From positions 2,294,001 through 2,358,000 of the forward strand of contig NZ_CP030082.1 in assembly GCF_006874645.1 (NCBI RefSeq): DNA of 64,000 nt, written 5' to 3'. Of this stretch, positions 1 to 8,596 are shown one piece after another (the first letter of the stretch is position 1; each line of letters begins with the position of its first letter). Source of the stretch: Bdellovibrio sp. ZAP7 (GTDB lineage Bacteria; Bdellovibrionota; Bdellovibrionia; Bdellovibrionales; Bdellovibrionaceae). Below the pieces are notes generated by a model, which saw nothing but the letters and a program-made list of their open reading frames with translations, was not told where the DNA came from and did no database searches. A program made the position numbers and the translations under genes.

Positions 1-132
1 CAAAAATGGTGTCTCAGTTACTTCCCAAACCACAGCCGTATCTTGAGCTGCGTGGTTTTCAGAAGATGTTGCACACGCTGCTAGGAAGTTCATCGCGATC
101 AATGTTGTGAGGATTTTAAGTGTGTTTTTCAT
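1..132 (-). CDS. Lipoprotein, N-terminal part only (cut by window edge)
   Basis: The first 44 codons of a gene that runs off the left edge. The start begins with a charged MKNTLK stretch, then a hydrophobic core and the lipobox FLAAC at about residues 16-20, followed by a polar SSENHAAQD linker, so it is a lipoprotein cleaved by signal peptidase II and acylated on Cys20. The ATG has a well-placed AGGAG. The mature domain is outside the window, so no function can be given. It is downstream of the histidine kinase gene on the same strand, about 195 bases away. Confidence 0.75.
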   Translation of the reverse strand, partial: MKNTLKILTTLIAMNFLAACATSSENHAAQDTAVVWEVTETPFL

Positions 133-307
133 CTTTGTACTCCTAACGATCTGAAATAATGATACCACCTTATCGGAATGCAAAGAACCGACCATAAGGA
201 GCCGGTGTTAAATTGGACCCAAAGGTGATGAAATGTTGAATTGGGGCACAACTGAACAATAAATGTCAGACACTGGAGCAGAAATACTAGTGTATTTATT
301 GATTACT

Positions 308-315
308 TATCGGCT
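308..315 (-). promoter_or_regulatory. Possible sigma-28-type -10 element (GCCGATAA)
   Basis: On the minus strand the intergenic gap between the histidine kinase and the edge lipoprotein holds an exact GCCGATAA, the known -10 of flagellar sigma-28 promoters. The expected TAAA lies at about 12 rather than 15 bases upstream, so spacing is poor. If real, it would drive the lipoprotein with a long leader. Confidence 0.2.
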
Positions 316-327
316 AATTAGGGGGCT

Positions 328-2346
328 TTATTTTCTTCTCACCGAAGAGTTTCTGTCACCCTTGCGAGTCAGCTCCAAAAGCGTCGCATACAATTGTTCA
401 GAGACAATGGGCTTCGTCAGATAGTCATTGCAGCCCACCCCCAGACAGCGTTCCCGATCTTCCTTCATCGCGTGCGCAGTGAGTGCCACAATCGGCCGCT
501 CATAACCGCGCTCGCGCAGCTTACGTGTTGCTGTATAGCCATCCATGCGGGGCATTTGCATATCCATCAATATCACATCATAAAGAGTATTTTCGGCAAG
601 CTCACAAGCTTCCACACCGTCCATCGCGGCTTCACAAAGAACGTGATATTTTTTAAGGTAATGCTGAATCAATGCCTGATTATCTTCGGAGTCGTCGACG
701 ATCAAAACTTTTGAGCCTTTCAGTTCCGCTTTGGCTTCTTCTGAAACTTTGACCGGCTCGGAAATAGTCCCGCGACTGATTTCATGCTGAGGGATGGTAA
801 GTCTAAATACAGAACCCTGCCCTAAAGCACTTCTCTTAAGGACAACATCCCCACCTAAGGAGCGAGCAAGTTTACGAGAGAGCACCAGCCCGAGCCCCGT
901 GCCTTCGTACTTGCGGGTGCTCGAAGTATCCACTTGAAAGAAATTTTGAAACAGACTGCTTTGCATCGCCTCCGGAATTCCAATTCCGGAATCAGCGACT
1001 TCAAAATAAATATCGCCGCCACTGCGTTCTAAATCGACACGCACTTCGCCGTCATTGGTAAATTTCAAAGCATTATTAATCAGATTCACCAGGATCTGCT
1101 TTAGGCGGTTGCGATCGGTGGCAATTTCCATTCCCCGCAGTGCTGAATCCATATGAAAGGATAAAGTAAGCCCCGACTTGGAGGCCTTCAGATGCATCAT
1201 GCTTTCGATCTCTTCCATCAGGGAATCCAGCTTCACACCTTCAAATTCCACTTCGATGTGACCCGATTCCACTTTGGTGATATCCAAAATATCATTGATC
1301 AAACGCGCAAGATTTTGCCCCGTACTTTCGATCACGTCGAGGTACTTGCGCTTTTGCCCTTCGCTGACCTGCGGATCTTTAAGAATTTCAGTCATGCCAA
1401 GGATAACTCCCAAAGGCGTGCGTATTTCGTGACTCATATTCGCCAGGAACAGCGTTTTGACCTGATTCGCATTTTCCGCTAGTAAGCGCTGGGAGATGTT
1501 CACATCCAGATCGTGACTCATTTTATTAATCGAACGTGCAAGTTCCCCTAACTCATCAGCGGAGTGCACGGGGACTGTGATTCCCAGATTCCCCTGCCCG
1601 ATCTCACGGGTCGCTGCATTCAACTCCAGCAAACTGCGATTCAGATTCTTGGCAAAAGAGAATGTTAAGAATAGTCCGGTTCCTTCGATTGTAACCACCG
1701 CGAAGACCAGGAGCATCATCAAAAGATGTTCCAGCCAACGCGAGCCTTCCCCAAGAACATTTGAGAATTGTGTTTCTAAGACAGTGAGCTTGCTGTTGAT
1801 GACATTAATCTCGGCCAGAATGCGTTTCACCTCATTGGAGTCCGCGTTGGGTCGAGCAAAGAGTTCGCGCAGTTCTTCAGATTTTTCAATTAAAACGTTT
1901 AACAATCCATCAGCTTCCGTCCAAGCCGCGACGGCGCGTTTGATGTAGGAAACTTCACCGAAGCGACTAAGCATGACAATCACACCGGGAATATCGTCAG
2001 GGTGAACTCCCCCTTGAATAAATCCTGCATAGACTGAGGACATATCGGGCTCGTGCTTCATTAATTCTAAGCGCGCACGGCGATCGCCCATGGGGATTTT
2101 CATATGCTCATGAAAGGCGTCGTAATAATGCTGCTCTTTGGTGAAAATATAAGAAGACAGGGAGTGAATCGCATTTTTTTGAGCCTTGGACCAGAGTCCT
2201 TCACCACCCACGAACGCACGAACTGAAGACAACGTCGAAAGAGCAAAGACCAAGGTTCCCAACTCTATGGCAATCAACAAAGCCATTCCGCCAACGACTA
2301 TGTAAAGCTTTTTAACGACAGATAGATTCTTCCAGAAATTAAACAC
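328..2346 (-). CDS. Membrane-bound hybrid sensor histidine kinase/response regulator
   Basis: A two-component hybrid kinase. In order it has a TM helix (around KKLYIVVGGMALLIAIELG), a periplasmic helical sensor region of about 180 residues, a second TM helix (LLMMLLVFAVVTIEG), a HAMP linker, a HisKA domain with the H-box SHEIRTP (His 306 counted from the start used here), a HATPase_c domain with N box NLINNALKF and G boxes DSGIGIP and GTGLGL, and a C-terminal receiver with phospho-Asp in MDMQMPRMDG (Asp 595). The GTG start is preferred because GAGGAAAA precedes it; an in-frame TTG 93 bases upstream has no ribosome site. The input signal and any further partner are unknown. No response regulator gene is adjacent. 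Confidence 0.85.
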   Translation of the reverse strand: MFNFWKNLSVVKKLYIVVGGMALLIAIELGTLVFALSTLSSVRAFVGGEGLWSKAQKNAIHSLSSYIFTKEQHYYDAFHEHMKIPMGDRRARLELMKHEPDMSSVYAGFIQGGVHPDDIPGVIVMLSRFGEVSYIKRAVAAWTEADGLLNVLIEKSEELRELFARPNADSNEVKRILAEINVINSKLTVLETQFSNVLGEGSRWLEHLLMMLLVFAVVTIEGTGLFLTFSFAKNLNRSLLELNAATREIGQGNLGITVPVHSADELGELARSINKMSHDLDVNISQRLLAENANQVKTLFLANMSHEIRTPLGVILGMTEILKDPQVSEGQKRKYLDVIESTGQNLARLINDILDITKVESGHIEVEFEGVKLDSLMEEIESMMHLKASKSGLTLSFHMDSALRGMEIATDRNRLKQILVNLINNALKFTNDGEVRVDLERSGGDIYFEVADSGIGIPEAMQSSLFQNFFQVDTSSTRKYEGTGLGLVLSRKLARSLGGDVVLKRSALGQGSVFRLTIPQHEISRGTISEPVKVSEEAKAELKGSKVLIVDDSEDNQALIQHYLKKYHVLCEAAMDGVEACELAENTLYDVILMDMQMPRMDGYTATRKLRERGYERPIVALTAHAMKEDRERCLGVGCNDYLTKPIVSEQLYATLLELTRKGDRNSSVRRK

Positions 2347-2588
2347 GTTCCAATTTTCCTCAGAAGTAAACTTGTACGAATACGATGGACTCACTTCAAG
2401 CGATATTCGACTCTTGTTAGATACGTTACACACTCGCAATACAACAATCGGTTTAACTGCATTTTAGCTGCACCCGCCTTCGTATGCGTTGCGCTATACG
2501 TTTTGATTATTGGCGATCTTTTCAAATCAGGACTGGTGGAAATCAGTCTTCGGGAGAAACATGAGGGCATAGTCTTTAGGAGGAAGTC

Positions 2589-2858
2589 ATGAAAAAGCTT
2601 ATTCTCTTCGCACTTACAATGATGTCGTTCAGTTTTGCCCAGGCCGAAAGATCTTTGCTTGAAACAATCACGCAAGACAGAAATTCCAGCCCTTCAAAAC
2701 TAGATACAACGAACGAAGCCCGTCGCGCCCGCCAAGCCAGTGCCGCGGAATACATGCGCGAGCGTCAACCAAGAACAGAAAGAATCTACATCGAAGAACG
2801 CATCAACGAGCCACAATATCGTGAGCCCGGCTATCGTGCTCCAGCGGATTCTCAATAA
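2589..2858 (+). CDS. Small secreted protein, unknown function
   Basis: 89 residues starting after an AGGAGG ribosome site. A clear Sec signal peptide (MKKLILFALTMMSFSFAQA, probable cleavage after Ala19) is followed by a very polar, Arg- and Glu-rich tail (RRARQ, RERQPRTER, EERINEPQYREPGYR) that looks largely disordered. I do not recognise a family. The arginine-rich mature part may bind an acidic partner such as peptidoglycan-associated polymer or a membrane surface, but this is only inference. Confidence 0.6.
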   Translation: MKKLILFALTMMSFSFAQAERSLLETITQDRNSSPSKLDTTNEARRARQASAAEYMRERQPRTERIYIEERINEPQYREPGYRAPADSQ

Positions 2859-2990
2859 TAATTTCATGAGTGTATAAACTCTGAACAGAGCCCTCCATCG
2901 ATTGATTTTCATTCTTACCGAACAGTGGAATGAAAGTATCGATGGAAGCCTGTTTCTGCTAGAACAGGGACTTCTGAAATAGGAGTCCCT

Positions 2991-3509
2991 ATGTTGAAAC
3001 TTTCCGCTGCCGTTATCACAATGGCGCTATCATTCGCAGCTTCCGCTCACCCCGTGGATGGCGATCTGATTCTTGAATACAAACACTATTATTCTGAATT
3101 CGATAAATACGTTTGCAAATCTTCGAAAGAAAAAGCGATCACTATCCCTGATGAAGTGAAAGACTTGAAACTTTCTTTCGAAGATTTGAATGTCAGTATT
3201 TTTCTGGACAATGCGATCCTGACAGCTGAATACAAAGAAGACGAAACCGACTGCCGTTACAGCGCTTTGTATGAGATCGATAAAAATACAAAAGTCATCA
3301 CAGCGACAGAATCAAAAGCCTTCGATCTGCAGGGAGATAAAAGCTGCGAACCAGGTAAAAACAAAGTGGATCAGTTGCTTAAGAAACTTGAATACGTCGT
3401 TCTTCACGAGCACATCACGGTTAAATTTCCAACGACGAGCTTAAAAGAAGCTTGCGGGGAAAATTCTGATTCTGTGCTTCTTGCTTTCAAGCGCATTCGT
3501 AAGAAATAA
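2991..3509 (+). CDS. Secreted protein, unknown function
   Basis: 172 residues with an N-terminal signal peptide (MLKLSAAVITMALSFAASA, cleavage before HPVDG) and a GGAG ribosome site. The mature part of about 150 residues is rich in Lys, Glu and Asp with four cysteines (YVCKSS, TDCRYS, KSCEPG, EACGEN), compatible with two disulfides in the periplasm or outside. It ends in basic FKRIRKK. No known domain recognised. It lies just upstream of the TfoX-like gene, seven bases between stop and start, so the two may be co-transcribed. Confidence 0.6.
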   Translation: MLKLSAAVITMALSFAASAHPVDGDLILEYKHYYSEFDKYVCKSSKEKAITIPDEVKDLKLSFEDLNVSIFLDNAILTAEYKEDETDCRYSALYEIDKNTKVITATESKAFDLQGDKSCEPGKNKVDQLLKKLEYVVLHEHITVKFPTTSLKEACGENSDSVLLAFKRIRKK

Positions 3510-3516
3510 TAACCGT

Positions 3517-4266
3517 ATGGCTAAGGAACCACTGGAACTAAAATGGATTGAAAACCTTCTCCCGGAGGAGGGCTATCGACGAAAATCCATGTTCGGCGGT
3601 TTCGCATATTATCTGGATGAGAAAATCATTCTGATCACTTTTGAAGCCGGTCACAAATCCAATTGGAACGGCTGCATGTTTCCGGTTGAGCGTGAGTTTC
3701 AAAATAAAGCTTTAGAGAAATTCCCGATTTTAAATCCCCATCCTGTTTTACCTAAATGGCTTTACCTGCCGATTGAAACCGAAGGTTTCGACGAATGGGT
3801 TTCCGATATTTTACGCGTGGCTTTACGCCCGAACAGCATTTGGGGCAGTATTCCCAAAGAAAAAACTAAATCGGCTCAAGGCAAAACCAAGGGTCGCAAA
3901 GCGACTGCTGCTAAAGAAGTCATCACCGAGAAAATAGATACGCGCCGCCCGCGCATGTTTTCTGACGATGACCCTGTAGCTGTGCTGCAAAAGGCCAAAA
4001 AACTTACGGACCTTAAGAACATCGGCCCGGTCCTTGAAGGATTGCTGCATGACGCCGGAATTAAGACGCCGCAGCAAATGCAGAAATTGGGCTGGCAGAA
4101 GACCATGGTGAAACTGGTCAAAGTTCATCCTAAGACCAATCATTCCATGTACGCCTACACTATTATCACAGCGCTCGAGAACAAAGATTTTGGTGGAATG
4201 TCAGAGCAGCAAAAAGCAGAGGTCCGTGCTTACATGAAAACCCTGCGAGATCGCTTAAAATCGTAA
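3517..4266 (+). CDS. TfoX/Sxy family protein (N- and C-terminal TfoX domains)
   Basis: 249 residues from ATG 3517; an in-frame start 36 bases upstream would overlap the preceding gene and lacks support. The first 90 residues fit the TfoX N domain (RKSMFGGFAYYLDEKIILI), and the last 85 the helical TfoX C domain (LTDLKNIGPVLEGLLHDAGI, then LGWQKTMVKL and YTIITALENKD). A basic linker rich in Lys, Thr and Ala (about residues 100-140) separates them, making the protein longer than the usual 200 or so residues of Sxy. TfoX/Sxy proteins activate competence genes through CRP sites in gamma-proteobacteria. In this organism the role is open; the C domain resembles a helix-hairpin-helix fold and may touch DNA. 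Confidence 0.7.
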   Translation: MAKEPLELKWIENLLPEEGYRRKSMFGGFAYYLDEKIILITFEAGHKSNWNGCMFPVEREFQNKALEKFPILNPHPVLPKWLYLPIETEGFDEWVSDILRVALRPNSIWGSIPKEKTKSAQGKTKGRKATAAKEVITEKIDTRRPRMFSDDDPVAVLQKAKKLTDLKNIGPVLEGLLHDAGIKTPQQMQKLGWQKTMVKLVKVHPKTNHSMYAYTIITALENKDFGGMSEQQKAEVRAYMKTLRDRLKS

Positions 4267-4278
4267 CCTGTTTTGATC

Positions 4279-4308
4279 TTGACTCGTTTTCCGAATCGGG
4301 AGCATAGT
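4279..4308 (+). promoter_or_regulatory. Possible sigma-70 promoter
   Basis: TTGACT at 4279-4284 and CATAGT at 4303-4308 with an 18-base spacer, about 40 bases upstream of the start codon at 4350. The -35 is close to consensus; the -10 is weak. Confidence 0.35.
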
Positions 4309-4349
4309 CGTTGCGTCATCACGACACTGTTAAAGTGAAAGGTTAGATT

Positions 4350-4727
4350 ATGAAATCCGTTGTTATCGCTTCTTTGATCGCATTGTCTGCAACAGCTGCA
4401 CAAGCTTCTCAAATGGACGTTCACTGCACTGCTGGTGACGCCGTTATCTCTGCTCAACTAAATGTTGAAGGCAGAACTGTCACTGGAACTGTTGATGCTT
4501 CTGGTGCCGGAGTAGATTTTAAAGCTCCAGCTTCTGGCTCTTACATTTTCTACCCAGCGGGTTCTTACTACAAATTCGACGAACTTGAAGTGATCGAGTT
4601 CTGGGCGACTTCTGGTAAAGACTCTGTTGCGTTCAAATCTGTTCGTGGCGAAAAAGGTTCTTACCAACAAACTCTTTTGGTTAACAAGCACACTGTTGAA
4701 GGTACTTGCGTAGTTTCTAAAGAGTAG
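4350..4727 (+). CDS. Small secreted protein, unknown function
   Basis: 125 residues with a Sec signal peptide (MKSVVIASLIALSATAAQA, cleavage before SQMDV). The mature part has a Cys near each end (VHCTAGD and EGTCVVS), probably one disulfide, and alternating polar/hydrophobic segments (TVTGTVDASGAGVDF, DSVAFKSVRGEKGSYQQTL) that suggest a small beta-sandwich. No family recognised. It is a single gene: a candidate promoter lies about 40 bases upstream and a strong terminator immediately downstream. The codons are strongly biased (many tct, gct, gtt), which suggests high expression. Confidence 0.6.
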   Translation: MKSVVIASLIALSATAAQASQMDVHCTAGDAVISAQLNVEGRTVTGTVDASGAGVDFKAPASGSYIFYPAGSYYKFDELEVIEFWATSGKDSVAFKSVRGEKGSYQQTLLVNKHTVEGTCVVSKE

Positions 4728-4752
4728 TCCTCTTCGTTATTCATAACGAATG

Positions 4753-4789
4753 AAAAAAAGGCGCAGATCTTCGGATCGCGCTTTTTTTA
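4753..4789 (+). terminator. Rho-independent terminator
   Basis: A run of A, then GCGC-A-GATC, a TTCG tetraloop, GATC-GCGC and seven T residues. It sits 25 bases after the stop of the small secreted protein. The A run on the left arm makes it potentially bidirectional. Confidence 0.85.
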
Positions 4790-4860
4790 TTTCTGATTGA
4801 TGACATTCCCAAGACCCCTCCCCTTTCATGCAGATTCGGCTCGCCATAGAATAAGCTTCT

Positions 4861-5853
4861 ATGACTTCACCACAAATTGTTGCTGATTCTGAATATCTGC
4901 CCGTCCTGCTTAAGCTTTTAGATCAGGCCCAAAAGAGCATTGATATTCTTGAATACTCCTTTGCCATTGGCAGCGCTGCGGGGAAAATCAACATCAAGAC
5001 CGCGCCTTTTGAAATTGCCCAGAAACTGATTGAAATCAAAAAAGCCAAGAAACGAAAGATTCGCATTCGACTTTATATCGAAGGCTATCGCGAAACAGCT
5101 TCGCGCAACCAAGTGACGGCAAAGTATTTAGAAAATCACGGTATTGAGGTGGTATATGGCGCGACTCACGCCAAAGGATTTTGCATTGATAAAAAGTGGT
5201 TGTTGTTTGGCTCAACAAATCTGACTCAACAGTCCATCCTGAAGAACCATGAGACCAATTTGCTGATCACCGACACAAGGGCCATTGTTGGGTTTATGAA
5301 GTATTTTGAATTTCATTGGAAAGGTGGTGATCATGGCGGTATCACTTTGCCGCCGCCGATGATTGCCGATGGCGGATTTAAAGACGTCTTGATCGATATG
5401 ATTGATCGCGCGCAGGTGTCGCTTTCGTTTTCGATTTATTTCTTTCATATCACCGAGATCGAAAAGGCCTTTATACGCGCTCACAAACGCAAGGTTAAGA
5501 TCACCGGATTAGTGCATCATCATGGCGCCTTTGCCTTAAGTTACGTCAGGCGCACCCGTGGTACCGCTGATAGAATGCTTGCCGCTGGCATTAAGGGACT
5601 TCATTTTGGTCCAGGCTCTTTATTCACTCACTCGAAATTCATTGTGATGGATAATAAAGAAGTTTTATTGGGAACCGGCAACTGGCTTCACGAAGATGTG
5701 AAGATTCATCCTCAGCTGTATATTCATTTAAAAGACCCCATGCTCGCTAAAAAACTAACTAAGCATCTGATAAAAACAATCGATGGCACAATACTACGAT
5801 CCCCAAGAACAGCAGATGGCATTCCACCAATTGGTGCTGAAGATCATCTTTGA
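4861..5853 (+). CDS. Phospholipase D-like protein with two HKD motifs
   Basis: 330 residues with two copies of the PLD catalytic motif HxKxxxxD: HAKGFCID starting at His103 and HSKFIVMD starting at His257, each followed by the usual GSTN/GTGN strand (LLFGSTNLT, LLGTGNWLH). The two halves form one active site through a covalent phosphohistidine. Family members include phospholipase D, cardiolipin synthase and Nuc-type endonucleases. There is no signal peptide or TM segment, so it is either cytoplasmic or exported by another route. The substrate cannot be fixed from sequence; the compact size argues for a nuclease or a simple phosphodiesterase as much as for a lipase. Confidence 0.8.
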   Translation: MTSPQIVADSEYLPVLLKLLDQAQKSIDILEYSFAIGSAAGKINIKTAPFEIAQKLIEIKKAKKRKIRIRLYIEGYRETASRNQVTAKYLENHGIEVVYGATHAKGFCIDKKWLLFGSTNLTQQSILKNHETNLLITDTRAIVGFMKYFEFHWKGGDHGGITLPPPMIADGGFKDVLIDMIDRAQVSLSFSIYFFHITEIEKAFIRAHKRKVKITGLVHHHGAFALSYVRRTRGTADRMLAAGIKGLHFGPGSLFTHSKFIVMDNKEVLLGTGNWLHEDVKIHPQLYIHLKDPMLAKKLTKHLIKTIDGTILRSPRTADGIPPIGAEDHL

Positions 5854-5880
5854 GGATTAGGTGCTTCGGGTGGGTGGAAA

Positions 5881-6615
5881 TTATTTTGCGCCTGGAAAAT
5901 GCGGGAGCATCAAATTGCGAACATGTTCTTGCAACACAGGACGCTGTTCGATGGTGTAAATGCTAGTATCAACGGGTGGCAATACTTCCAGCGTGATCGT
6001 ACGAGTCCATACTCCCCAATTCGGAACCCAGTTTCCTTTTGGCATAATCGCTGCGGCTCCTTTGACTACGACAGGAACAATCGGCGCTTTGGCGTTGATT
6101 GCAAAAATAAAAGGACCGGATTTAAAAGAGCCCAGAGTTTCTTGATGTTGGCGTGTGCCTTCGGGCGCGAGTGCAAATCTTTCGCCGTTGGCGATTCTTT
6201 TTTCGGCCTCTTTATAAACTTTGAAAACTTCTTCGCGGCGATTGCGAGCGATAGGCAAAATCCCAGCCCGTCTCATTCCCCACCCAAAGACAGGGATATT
6301 GAAGAGTTCAATCTTGGCGCCAAAACGGAAGCTTCCTAAGTAGCCTGACATCGCAAAGATATCAAAAAAACTGGTGTGATTAAAAACGTAAAGGTAGCCA
6401 CCTTTGGGAACGTTCTCCCAACCTTTGACAATGACTTTTACACCGAACATCCAACATGTCGTACGGGTCCACGCATAGACAATCTGATCTTCCAGCCAAC
6501 GGTTCGGATAAATAAAAGTCACCAGGATCATCGCTGCGGAAGCAATTACTGTGATAATTGGCAACATTACTGTCGCCAAAAGAGAGCGTGGATAAGAAAG
6601 AAGCTTTAGAAACAT
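5881..6615 (-). CDS. plsC: 1-acyl-sn-glycerol-3-phosphate acyltransferase
   Basis: 244 residues of the PlsC/AGPAT family, which acylates lysophosphatidic acid to phosphatidic acid at the inner membrane. The catalytic NHxxxxD is NHTSFFD (His80, Asp85) and the glycerophosphate-binding block is APEGTR, with FKSGPFIFA and APIVPVVV after it. A hydrophobic N-terminal segment (SLLATVMLPIITVIASAAMILVTF, split here by only a few polar residues) anchors it. The start lies 3 bases after the stop of the upstream RelA/SpoT-like gene, so the two are co-translated or at least co-transcribed. Confidence 0.88.
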   Translation of the reverse strand: MFLKLLSYPRSLLATVMLPIITVIASAAMILVTFIYPNRWLEDQIVYAWTRTTCWMFGVKVIVKGWENVPKGGYLYVFNHTSFFDIFAMSGYLGSFRFGAKIELFNIPVFGWGMRRAGILPIARNRREEVFKVYKEAEKRIANGERFALAPEGTRQHQETLGSFKSGPFIFAINAKAPIVPVVVKGAAAIMPKGNWVPNWGVWTRTITLEVLPPVDTSIYTIEQRPVLQEHVRNLMLPHFPGAK

Positions 6616-6618
6616 GAC

Positions 6619-7713
6619 TTAACTTTCAGGGAATAGACGTTTACGAGCGGCTACACGTTGGCGCTCTTTATAGGCTTCATGCTCCGAAGGACCTGACAGA
6701 ATTTTTTCGTGTGCGGATTGATCCATGATTTGCACTTCATAAGGATAAAAGAAACTGAAAGCTTCTTTGCTCCCTTGAGGTTTGATATGAATCAGTTTAC
6801 GAGAGATAAATTTAATAAATTTATAATCTTCGCCTGAGAAGAAGTTTTCCTTACGCAGGAACTTCACGTTCTCTCCCATCTCGGAGAGTTTTTGATCAAA
6901 AGCTGCCTGAATGGTTTTTTCATCCATGGTGTCCAGTCGCTGAGCAAGTTCCGTGCAAACCTGCATGAACAAGTCCACGGGATAAAGATTGTTCGAGCTT
7001 TGATCCGGCATAATATGCGGGAAACTGATCACATTTTCACGTACCAGGAAGCGCACGACCTGGAACGTATCAAACAGATTGCGGGTCACAAAGCGCACAC
7101 CCAGTTTATCAAAGATCTTCATCGCCAAGGCATCGGGTTTAGCTAAAAGCTTAATCACTGTGCTGGCAGACGTTTTAAACGGTTTTACTTCAAAACCCAA
7201 GAGCTCGATAGATTCTTGGTTTTCACCGTTGCATCTTAAAAACGTGCGATGGGTGTTACCATCATGAAAAATCGTGTCCTGAAATGGAGTTAAAATTTGC
7301 GACTGAATTTCTTCAGAGAACGAGCTGAAAAGATCATTCTCAGCATGAACGAAAACATGAATACCACGCAGGATCGCACAGGCCCACCGTTGGAGATTTA
7401 CTTGATCTGGATCACTGGAGCTTGCGTACAGCAACAACTGGCGGATATCGCCAAGCTTTTTAGGGTCTAAGAAAAGCTCTGGGATATCAGCGTCGTTAAA
7501 ACCTAGCTTTTCGACCATCAACACAAGGGCGCGGCGATGGTAGTACCAAAGTTTTTCGACGTCGTTTTTTTGATTTGTATCAAACCCATAGCTTAGCAGG
7601 AACGCAGAAGCTTCATCCAAAGATTGGATATTAAGTTTAGGGATATCGATCGCGGAACCACCGCCAACAACTGAGCCCAGTATGGAAGAATCGAATAAAA
7701 AACGTTGAGGCAT
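6619..7713 (-). CDS. RelA/SpoT-like fold protein of unknown function (probably TIGR04552 family)
   Basis: 364 residues. From memory this looks like the conserved delta-proteobacterial family TIGR04552. The second half shows spaced similarity to the (p)ppGpp synthetase fold: KPDALAMKI followed by DKLGVRFVTRNLFDTFQVV, like the Kxxxxx(K)I and DlxGvRi blocks, then PYEVQIMD (Glu326, Gln328) and SGPSEHEAYKERQ, like the EvQIrT...H..yK block. The N-terminal 150 residues are helical with no clear counterpart. No HD hydrolase, TGS or ACT domain is present. Whether it makes or binds a nucleotide is unknown. It overlaps no gene, and plsC follows after 3 bases. Its start codon sits at the foot of a hairpin that hides the ribosome site. 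Confidence 0.6.
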   Translation of the reverse strand: MPQRFLFDSSILGSVVGGGSAIDIPKLNIQSLDEASAFLLSYGFDTNQKNDVEKLWYYHRRALVLMVEKLGFNDADIPELFLDPKKLGDIRQLLLYASSSDPDQVNLQRWACAILRGIHVFVHAENDLFSSFSEEIQSQILTPFQDTIFHDGNTHRTFLRCNGENQESIELLGFEVKPFKTSASTVIKLLAKPDALAMKIFDKLGVRFVTRNLFDTFQVVRFLVRENVISFPHIMPDQSSNNLYPVDLFMQVCTELAQRLDTMDEKTIQAAFDQKLSEMGENVKFLRKENFFSGEDYKFIKFISRKLIHIKPQGSKEAFSFFYPYEVQIMDQSAHEKILSGPSEHEAYKERQRVAARKRLFPES

Positions 7714-7740
7714 TGCCTCTATCTTATTGGGGATAGAGGC
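7710..7740 (-). promoter_or_regulatory. Hairpin enclosing the ribosome site of the RelA/SpoT-like gene
   Basis: GCCTCTATC at 7715-7723 pairs perfectly with GATAGAGGC at 7732-7740, an 8-base loop. On the mRNA the 3' arm, GATAGAGGC, is followed by one A and the ATG, so the AGAGG that could act as the ribosome site is inside the stem. There is no T run, so it is not a terminator. It could repress translation or couple it to the upstream lipoprotein gene. Confidence 0.55.
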
Positions 7741-7759
7741 TCAGGCAAGACGCGGCGCC

Positions 7760-8410
7760 CTAGTTAAAGAGGCCACAGGAAGGAACCCAGAATGACCCCA
7801 TTGTTTGTTGAGTCAATGGGCTATTATCCACAGAAGAGTAGTTTTGGAAGTACACCGTACCAAATGCGTTTGTCGCATCGTAAGAACCTGTGAAGGCGAT
7901 CCAACCGAGGCTGTCTTGGAAAGTTACAGTGAAAGTCTTGTTAGCTTTATTAACAGAACCAGCGTAAGCCGTTGTGAATTGTACTTCATAAGGTGGAATT
8001 TCTTTACCAGTCTCGCCGTCTTTAGTTCCCACCAAAGAGTCTCTGATTTGAACCAACACTTTGGATGACGTTTTATCGATCTGTCCAGAAGCATCGAATC
8101 TTAAGTTCATTGTTACAAACACACCGTTAGCTTGGCTGCCCGTAGCATCGATATTACCGAAGCTCGTGCCTGGAAGAGTTGTCGATACGAAGATTTTAAC
8201 TTTGCTTTCAAAAGAATTCGCTGTGCTGGATTTATCGTAGATACGACCGATGGCTGATGCACCCGTTGTACAAGTGGAGTTGGTAGTAACCTCACCGCCA
8301 CGACCGGCAACACGAACGGAGGATTCGCCTTTCTTTGCGCAGGCAGCAAGTCCCATGGACAAAGCCATCACAGCACCCAGAGCAAGTTTGGTAAAGATTG
8401 ACGATTTCAT
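7760..8410 (-). CDS. Lipoprotein, unknown function
   Basis: 216 residues from the ATG at 8410, which has a perfect AGGAGG. An in-frame start 21 bases upstream has no such site. Signal peptide with lipobox LAAC (MGLAACAKKG), so the protein is lipid-anchored. The mature part is beta-rich and Thr/Ser-rich (YEVQFTTAYAGSV, KTFTVTFQDSLGWIAFTGSYDA) and carries two further cysteines (STCTTG near the start, VPSCGLFN at the end), probably a disulfide joining the ends. No family recognised. It follows the metalloprotease gene on the same strand, and the 186-base gap holds a hairpin. Confidence 0.65.
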   Translation of the reverse strand: MKSSIFTKLALGAVMALSMGLAACAKKGESSVRVAGRGGEVTTNSTCTTGASAIGRIYDKSSTANSFESKVKIFVSTTLPGTSFGNIDATGSQANGVFVTMNLRFDASGQIDKTSSKVLVQIRDSLVGTKDGETGKEIPPYEVQFTTAYAGSVNKANKTFTVTFQDSLGWIAFTGSYDATNAFGTVYFQNYSSVDNSPLTQQTMGSFWVPSCGLFN

Positions 8411-8550
8411 AAAAGCCTCCTGCACAGACAAGAGGCAAGCATTGGACCAACCGGGCCCTACTTATATTCGAGATGGAAGAGATTTTGCGTCTCAGAGTGA
8501 GACAGCACCACGGTGACTGACAATTTCGGGAAGCAGATGATTACTTTTAG

Positions 8551-8578
8551 GTCAGGGCCTCCGGATGGGACCCCTGAC
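8551..8578. other. Intergenic hairpin
   Basis: GTCAGGG at 8551-8557 pairs with CCCTGAC at 8572-8578. It lies 18 bases beyond the stop of the metalloprotease gene. It lacks a T tract on either strand, so it is more likely an mRNA-stabilising or attenuating structure than a classical terminator. Confidence 0.35.
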
Positions 8579-8596
8579 TCTTATATTCATAGAAAG

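Noticed and set aside
8551-8578. Hairpin after the metalloprotease gene as a terminator
   Set aside because: No T tract on either strand. Kept only as a structural feature of low weight.
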